A DNA stretch of 17,647 bases, taken from the NCBI GenBank assembly GCA_023419515.1, contig JAEZXW010000011.1:1-17647 (forward strand), written 5' to 3'. Every line of letters begins with the position of its first letter. Positions within the stretch are counted from its first letter, which is position 1. The notes under the pieces were generated by a model that did no database searches, was not told where the DNA came from, and saw only the letters and a program-made list of their open reading frames with translations. Of this stretch, positions 13,692 through 17,647 are shown piece by piece. The position numbers and the translations under genes were made by a program. This DNA comes from Actinomycetes bacterium (lineage in GTDB: Bacteria; Actinomycetota; Coriobacteriia; Coriobacteriales; JAEZXW01).

Positions 13692-14424
13692 GCTCATCGA
13701 TCACAAAGTCACACCACGGCGCAAGCTCTTCACGAATGCGGGAGGCTTGCGCCTTTTTATTGGCGTCGATGATCCCAACGGTGCGATAACCTGCAGTCTG
13801 TGCCGCTTTGAGTGCGTACGCCGAGTCATCAATGAGCCAGGTGTTCGCTGGTGGTGTGCCGAGCAGGGCGGCTGCTTCGTGATAGATGGCAGCATCTCGC
13901 TTAGTATGGGGCGCCCCATCGCTTGAGATGATGGCGGCAAATGTCTCGCGTACCTTTAAGCAAGTAAGCGCTCGATCGATTGGGATTGCGGGCGAGGAAG
14001 AAACAACGCAGCAGGGGATGCCTGCGCGCGCGAGGTTGCCGAGCAGGTCAACCATGCCGTTGCGAGGCTGGGCGTGGTGAGTGTAGCCATCCTCAAGCGC
14101 GGCGAGAAGATCGACGTAGACTTCATCAACTGAGGTGCCTAGCCCCAAGGTTTCATGAATCCACGCGGCTTCCTCTCGCATCGTGAAGGTTGCGATGAGC
14201 GCGTGATCTGCTGTTGAGAACACATGTCCCGATCGTGCGGTTAGTTCAGTCTCGATCTGATACCACACGGCGCTCGTGTCGAGCAGCGTGCCATCGCAGT
14301 CAAACATGATTCCGAGGCGTGGATGAGAGGGCGCTGTGGCTAGACTGTCTGGCTGCGGGGCTGTTTGTGCGTGTTGCGCTCGTTGCGCTTGCGTTTGGTC
14401 TTGTCCTGGTACGTGGTTTTCCAT
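13636..14424 (-). CDS. HAD superfamily hydrolase, beta-phosphoglucomutase/phosphatase-like
   Basis: A 262-residue HAD protein: motif I DCDGT (42-46; nucleophile Asp42, acid/base Asp44), motif II SSS (142-144), motif III Lys175 in HTKRD, and motif IV IDDS with Asp199/Asp200. An alpha-helical cap of subclass C1 type fits between motifs I and II. This class dephosphorylates sugar phosphates, nucleotides or similar small molecules; the substrate cannot be read from sequence. The first ~33 residues are a Gln/Ala-rich, low-complexity extension before the fold begins. I prefer ATG 14424 with GAGAG just before it; GTG 14436 would add four residues. It follows the amidohydrolase by 18 bp and is the last gene of its operon. 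Its 3' end runs 56 bp into pta on the opposite strand. Confidence 0.86.
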   Translation of the reverse strand: MENHVPGQDQTQAQRAQHAQTAPQPDSLATAPSHPRLGIMFDCDGTLLDTSAVWYQIETELTARSGHVFSTADHALIATFTMREEAAWIHETLGLGTSVDEVYVDLLAALEDGYTHHAQPRNGMVDLLGNLARAGIPCCVVSSSPAIPIDRALTCLKVRETFAAIISSDGAPHTKRDAAIYHEAAALLGTPPANTWLIDDSAYALKAAQTAGYRTVGIIDANKKAQASRIREELAPWCDFVIDELTELDIAELERRSGLLFQ

Positions 14425-14442
14425 CGACTCTCTCACCTGAGT

Positions 14443-15294
14443 TTACCTAGGTTTTTTGGGATTGCTGATCAGCCCATATGTCTCAGGTTTTCGTGAGTCA
14501 AGGTAGGGGATTTCCCTGCGCAATCGAGTGACCTCAGCAAGGTCAACCGTGTGAACCACGAGGTCAGGCTCGAAGCGCTTTGCTTGGGCAAGAATTTCGC
14601 CGCGCGGACCTGCAATCATGCTCTTGCCCATCATGGTGAGGGTAACGCCTTCGGTTCCTACGCGGTTAACGCCGGCGAGAAAAACGTGGTTTTCCAGAGC
14701 ACGGCAGGGGATGTTGATATCCCAGACATCCTCGTCCTCTTGGCACCACGCGCTTGGTGCCACGATCACCTCAGCCCCCTTTAGGGTCAGGATGCGCGCG
14801 ACCTCAGGCAGACCCATGTCGTAGCAAATCATGACGCCCACCATGCCAAAGTCGAGCTCAAAGACAGGCATCTCGTTACCTGGCGCAAAGTAGCGTCCCT
14901 CGGTTGAGTAGGCGTGATTTTTGCGATACACACCTTTAAGCTCGCCTGCGCGGTCAATGATCCAAGCACTGTTGTAGAGAGCATCGGTCTTAGGATCTGC
15001 CTCGATAAAGCCTGCGATAACATTAGTGTGTGCCCGCCGCGCCGCGTCAGCGATTGCCGCAAAGCTCTCGCCCTCGGGCAGCTCCGCCAAATCCGCGAGC
15101 TTATCTGCCATGAGATCCTGTCGGTAACCGCTTGTCGCCAGTTCAGGAAAAACGACCAAATCAGCACCCTGATTGCCTGCGCGTTCAATCAAGTCAACCA
15201 TCAAGCGCACGTTAGCCTCAACATCTCCGTGGGTGCAGTCATGCTGGGCAAGCGCAATGGTGACTGGCCGAATCATGTCAATGGTGTCTGCCAT
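14443..15294 (-). CDS. Carbon-nitrogen hydrolase (nitrilase superfamily amidohydrolase)
   Basis: A 283-residue nitrilase-superfamily enzyme that would split an amide, carbamoyl or nitrile C-N bond. The catalytic triad is visible: Glu51 in VVFPELATSGY, Lys125 in YRKNHAY, and the nucleophile Cys157 in ICYDMGLPE. Other family blocks are APSAW (179-183), RALENHVFLAGVNRVG (198-213) and MIAGPRGEIL. It resembles branches that act on N-carbamoyl or omega-amide substrates rather than true nitrilases, but the substrate is not determined. ATG 15294 has GAGGAG at ideal spacing; the frame extends 6 codons upstream without a better start. It lies 41 bp after the permease gene and 18 bp before the HAD gene, so the three likely form one operon. 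Confidence 0.92.
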   Translation of the reverse strand: MADTIDMIRPVTIALAQHDCTHGDVEANVRLMVDLIERAGNQGADLVVFPELATSGYRQDLMADKLADLAELPEGESFAAIADAARRAHTNVIAGFIEADPKTDALYNSAWIIDRAGELKGVYRKNHAYSTEGRYFAPGNEMPVFELDFGMVGVMICYDMGLPEVARILTLKGAEVIVAPSAWCQEDEDVWDINIPCRALENHVFLAGVNRVGTEGVTLTMMGKSMIAGPRGEILAQAKRFEPDLVVHTVDLAEVTRLRREIPYLDSRKPETYGLISNPKKPR

Positions 15295-15335
15295 AGCGTT
15301 CTCCTCGATCAAAAGTGCGCTGAGGCTTCTCTCGC

Positions 15336-16649
15336 TTAGACGACCTTATCAGTCTCACGAAAACGAACGACTGCTTGTTTGGTCAGAGCACCGTAAATCT
15401 TCATGATGATCAGGTACAAGAGCGCAGCGCCAATGAGCGCATTGAGCGCAGGAATGCCAATGGGAGAGAACTGGCCAATCAGCGATGCGAGCACCCATGC
15501 GATGAGTGCGATGGGGTTCACGATCTCGACAGTTTTGGGCAAAGCCCCCGTCTTGCTCGTCTCATCGAGTGCTTTACGATCGCGCTTTAAGACATAGTAA
15601 TCGATGAATATGATGCCTGCGATTGGCGGAATCGTTACACCAAGCAAGACCAAAAAGTTAGTGAAATGGTTGATGACACCAGCCATGGAGGCGACTGTGC
15701 CGATGATGCCTAAGATCCACGTCAGCATGGTGCGGCTCGGCTTTTTGCCGGTGAGAGCATCGACCATGGTGGCAAGGCCGAGGCTAGACGAATAGAGGTT
15801 GGTGTCGTTGAGCTTGATGGTTGAAAAGATGACGAGTGCAGCACCAAGCCAGCCAGCAAGTGCCATCATGATGTCAACAATGTTGTCGGTGCCAGTGGCG
15901 TGTGCTAGCAGCACGGCGAGGAGGTTCATACCAAGTTCGCCAACAAACGTACCGATGAGCATGACCCAAAAGACCTGCTTGCCATCGACCAGGTAACGAG
16001 AGAAGTCTGGCGTACAAACTGCGCCGATCATAAAGCCGCCAGCAACCATGGTAGTAGCGGCCGCGAATGTTAACTCTGGCCCTGGGTGGGCTGAGTTCAA
16101 AAGCATCATGAAGTCGTGACCTGAGAGCATGACACCCGCAGCGTAGAGGACGGCGATAACAAAGAGCGGAACAAAGATGTTAGCAGCAACCGAGATTGCC
16201 TTAATGCCGTAGACCACCAACAGCGTGATGCCAATGCCTGTGATAGCAGCCCAGATAGGGACATTCAAAAGACCGGTCACGGTGTGTAAACCCTCGGCAA
16301 AAATACCGTTTTGTACGCCAAACCAGCCCATCATACAAATGGCAATCACGCCGCCGATGATCGATGAGCCGACCTTGCCAAAGCCCGACCATCGTGAAAG
16401 CAGGCTTGTTGACATGCCCTGACGGGCAGCTGCTGTACCGATTGCCCAGCTCACAACCTGCAAGATCACTGAGCCGCAAACGGTCGCTGCAAACGCTCCC
16501 CAAAAGCTCATGCCATAACCGAGTGCTGCGCCCAACATGAGCTGCGAAACGCAAGCGAGTGATCCAATCCTGATGAGCAAGATCTCCCACATCTTGCGCT
16601 TTGATTCCATGGGAACGCGAGCAAGCGCGTGGTCTTCTCCGTGTGCCAT
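15336..16649 (-). CDS. NCS1/CodB-like nucleobase (cytosine or allantoin-type) permease
   Basis: A 437-residue membrane protein with about twelve hydrophobic spans, matching the purine-cytosine permease family (NCS1). Seen: an N-terminal cytosolic leader with MESKRKMWEILLIRIGSLA, LMLGAALGYGMSFW in TM1, a SRWSGFGKVGSSIIGG block, IGAVCTPDFSRYL near TM6 (the P-D-F/Y-x-R-Y motif of the family), FSTIKLNDTNLYSSSLGLA, and IPPIAGIIFIDYYVLKR near the C terminus. Members import cytosine, purines, allantoin, hydantoins or thiamine by ion symport. ATG 16649 has AAAGGAG at 6 bp spacing; the frame is open far upstream but the added residues are not membrane-protein-like. It is the first gene of the permease-amidohydrolase-HAD operon. 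Confidence 0.92.
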   Translation of the reverse strand: MAHGEDHALARVPMESKRKMWEILLIRIGSLACVSQLMLGAALGYGMSFWGAFAATVCGSVILQVVSWAIGTAAARQGMSTSLLSRWSGFGKVGSSIIGGVIAICMMGWFGVQNGIFAEGLHTVTGLLNVPIWAAITGIGITLLVVYGIKAISVAANIFVPLFVIAVLYAAGVMLSGHDFMMLLNSAHPGPELTFAAATTMVAGGFMIGAVCTPDFSRYLVDGKQVFWVMLIGTFVGELGMNLLAVLLAHATGTDNIVDIMMALAGWLGAALVIFSTIKLNDTNLYSSSLGLATMVDALTGKKPSRTMLTWILGIIGTVASMAGVINHFTNFLVLLGVTIPPIAGIIFIDYYVLKRDRKALDETSKTGALPKTVEIVNPIALIAWVLASLIGQFSPIGIPALNALIGAALLYLIIMKIYGALTKQAVVRFRETDKVV

Positions 16650-16670
16650 ACAAACTCCTTTCGCAACGGT

Positions 16671-16830
16671 CGACCTATCGTAGGACTTTGCAAAGAGGGC
16701 GCCAAAACATGCCTGCGAGATCTTTGTTAGTGGGCAGGCGCCTTCGGCAAGCGGTGGGGTTGGTTTCGAGATCTGTATATGCGTTTTCAATAAATGAATT
16801 TTTATGTCCGACCTATTCGCTAGGATAGGT
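16671..16830. promoter_or_regulatory. Divergent regulatory region between the permease operon and pcrA, with duplicated motif
   Basis: The 216-bp gap contains CGACCTATCGTAGG (16671-16684) and CGACCTATTCGCTAGG (16809-16824), which differ only by two inserted bases. The second is part of a perfect inverted repeat ACCTAT(8)ATAGGT (16811-16830). A 10-bp palindrome CTTTGCAAAG lies at 16686-16695, and CGAGATCT occurs twice (16716, 16767). These look like operator sites flanking a promoter zone. An A/T-rich stretch at 16774-16805 could hold the promoters, but I could not fix -35/-10 pairs. Confidence 0.45.
16698..16742 (-). promoter_or_regulatory. Structured leader of the permease operon with competing hairpins
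   Basis: On the minus strand GGCGCC (16742-16737) can pair with GGCGCC (16703-16698), or the overlapping GCCTGC (16739-16734) can pair with GCAGGC (16716-16711). The two pairings share three bases and so exclude each other. The region lies 49-93 bp before the permease start. It matches no riboswitch class I recognise. Confidence 0.35.
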
Positions 16831-16865
16831 TTCACCGATTTTGAAGGCGAGGAGTGTGGCGCGTT

Positions 16866-17647
16866 ATGGCGCAGTTTTCTTTGTTTGATGAGCAAGCGTT
16901 TTCTCTTGATGGCCTGAATGCCGCGCAAAAAAAGGCCGCTGAAACCATCTATGGTCCCCTGCTGGTTCTAGCAGGTGCAGGCTCTGGAAAGACGCGCGTG
17001 CTCACCATGCGCATCGCCAACATGGTGATAAATCACGGCATCTCGCCGTTTTCGATTTTGGCGATCACGTTTACGAATAAGGCAGCTAAAGAGATGCGCG
17101 ATCGTCTTGAAACTCAGCTTGAGCTGGGGACGCGTGGCATGTGGGTCTGCACGTTTCACAGTATGTGTGTGCGCATTTTGCGCCAGCATGCCGAGCGCAT
17201 TGGATATAGCAACAACTTTACGATCTACGATGCCGATGACATGAATCGCCTGGTGAACGAGGTTGCACGAAGTCTTGGTATCGACACGAAGGAAACTCCA
17301 GTATCTGCAATCAAGAACATGATTTCACTGGCAAAAAATGAGCTCATTACTGCCCAGGATTGCGCTGGTTGTTTGCGTGGAGAGCCGTTCCCTCGCCGTC
17401 AAGATGAATCCGATGATGACTACTTTGAGCGGGGCAACAAGGCGGCGCTCGATGAGGCGGCAGCCCGCGTCTATATTGAGCTTGAGGAGCGCCTCAAGCG
17501 AGCGCAGGCGATGGACTTTGATGATCTGCTGCTCAAGACCTACGAGCTTTTGCGCGATAACGCGGATGTTTTAGCAGCGTATCAGGATCGTTTTCGTTTC
17601 ATCAGCGTTGATGAGTACCAAGATACCAATCACGCACAATACAAGAT
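16866..17647 (+). CDS. pcrA: UvrD/PcrA-type superfamily 1 DNA helicase, N-terminal part (3' truncated by window edge)
   Basis: The reading frame runs from ATG 16866 to the window end, giving 260 residues of a protein that should be ~700-850 long. Seen: the Q-motif LNAAQKKA (17-24), Walker A AGAGSGKTR (36-44), motif Ia ITFTNKAAKEM, motif Ib TFHSMCVRILR, and motif II (Walker B) VDEYQDTNHAQY at the very end. These define a 3'-to-5' SF1A helicase used in repair and in clearing replication and recombination intermediates. PcrA rather than UvrD or Rep is chosen from lineage and cannot be proved from this half. A GAGGAG sits 11 bp upstream; an in-frame GTG at 16854 is a possible but poorer start. 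Divergent from the permease operon. Confidence 0.93.
   Translation, partial: MAQFSLFDEQAFSLDGLNAAQKKAAETIYGPLLVLAGAGSGKTRVLTMRIANMVINHGISPFSILAITFTNKAAKEMRDRLETQLELGTRGMWVCTFHSMCVRILRQHAERIGYSNNFTIYDADDMNRLVNEVARSLGIDTKETPVSAIKNMISLAKNELITAQDCAGCLRGEPFPRRQDESDDDYFERGNKAALDEAAARVYIELEERLKRAQAMDFDDLLLKTYELLRDNADVLAAYQDRFRFISVDEYQDTNHAQYK

Noticed and set aside
16650..16928. Upstream extension of the permease frame on the minus strand
   Set aside because: The extra ~93 residues are basic and not membrane-like and run into pcrA; ATG 16649 has a textbook AAAGGAG.

Overview
The window looks like chromosomal housekeeping DNA from a high-level actinobacterial lineage, most likely class Coriobacteriia (Atopobium/Olsenella-like). 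G+C is moderate, GTG and TTG starts are used, and the order tatD-ksgA-veg-ispE-tRNA-glmU-prs-pth resembles the ancestral Firmicutes arrangement more than that of Mycobacterium or Streptomyces. The organism call is an inference from layout and protein style and has not been tested by a search. I see no insertion sequence, phage gene, CRISPR array or integration scar.

Bases 1-6373 (plus strand) hold the 3' end of tatD, then ksgA (16S rRNA dimethyltransferase), a Veg-family protein, ispE (isoprenoid MEP pathway), tRNA-Gln(UUG) with its own promoter and terminator, glmU (UDP-GlcNAc synthesis), prs (PRPP synthase) and pth (peptidyl-tRNA hydrolase). GlmU carries a Cys/His-rich insertion in its uridylyltransferase domain.

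Bases 6415-12478 (minus strand; read from the right) hold a UPF0210/DUF711 'PFL family' protein, mscL, an FMN riboswitch with a leader terminator, ribU (riboflavin ECF S component), ecfA1, ecfA2, ecfT, and a 137-residue protein of unknown function. The riboswitch, ribU and the ECF energising module appear to form one flavin-regulated vitamin uptake unit. The unknown gene has three degenerate 15-bp repeats running into its Shine-Dalgarno site.

Bases 12681-13691 (plus) encode a short-form phosphate acetyltransferase (pta). Its 3' end overlaps, on opposite strands, the 3' end of a minus-strand operon (16649 to 13636) made of an NCS1/CodB-like nucleobase permease, a nitrilase-superfamily amidohydrolase and a HAD phosphatase-like protein. 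That operon reads like an uncharacterised uptake and deamidation module for a nitrogen compound. It is divergent from the 5' part of a pcrA/uvrD helicase gene (16866 to the window end). The shared intergenic region holds a duplicated CGACCTAT-CG-TAGG motif and mutually exclusive leader hairpins.

The best candidates for something undescribed are the GlmU Cys/His insertion, the repeat-controlled unknown gene at 6415-6828, and the permease-amidohydrolase-HAD operon with its structured divergent promoter region. None amounts to a clear new defence or mobile system.
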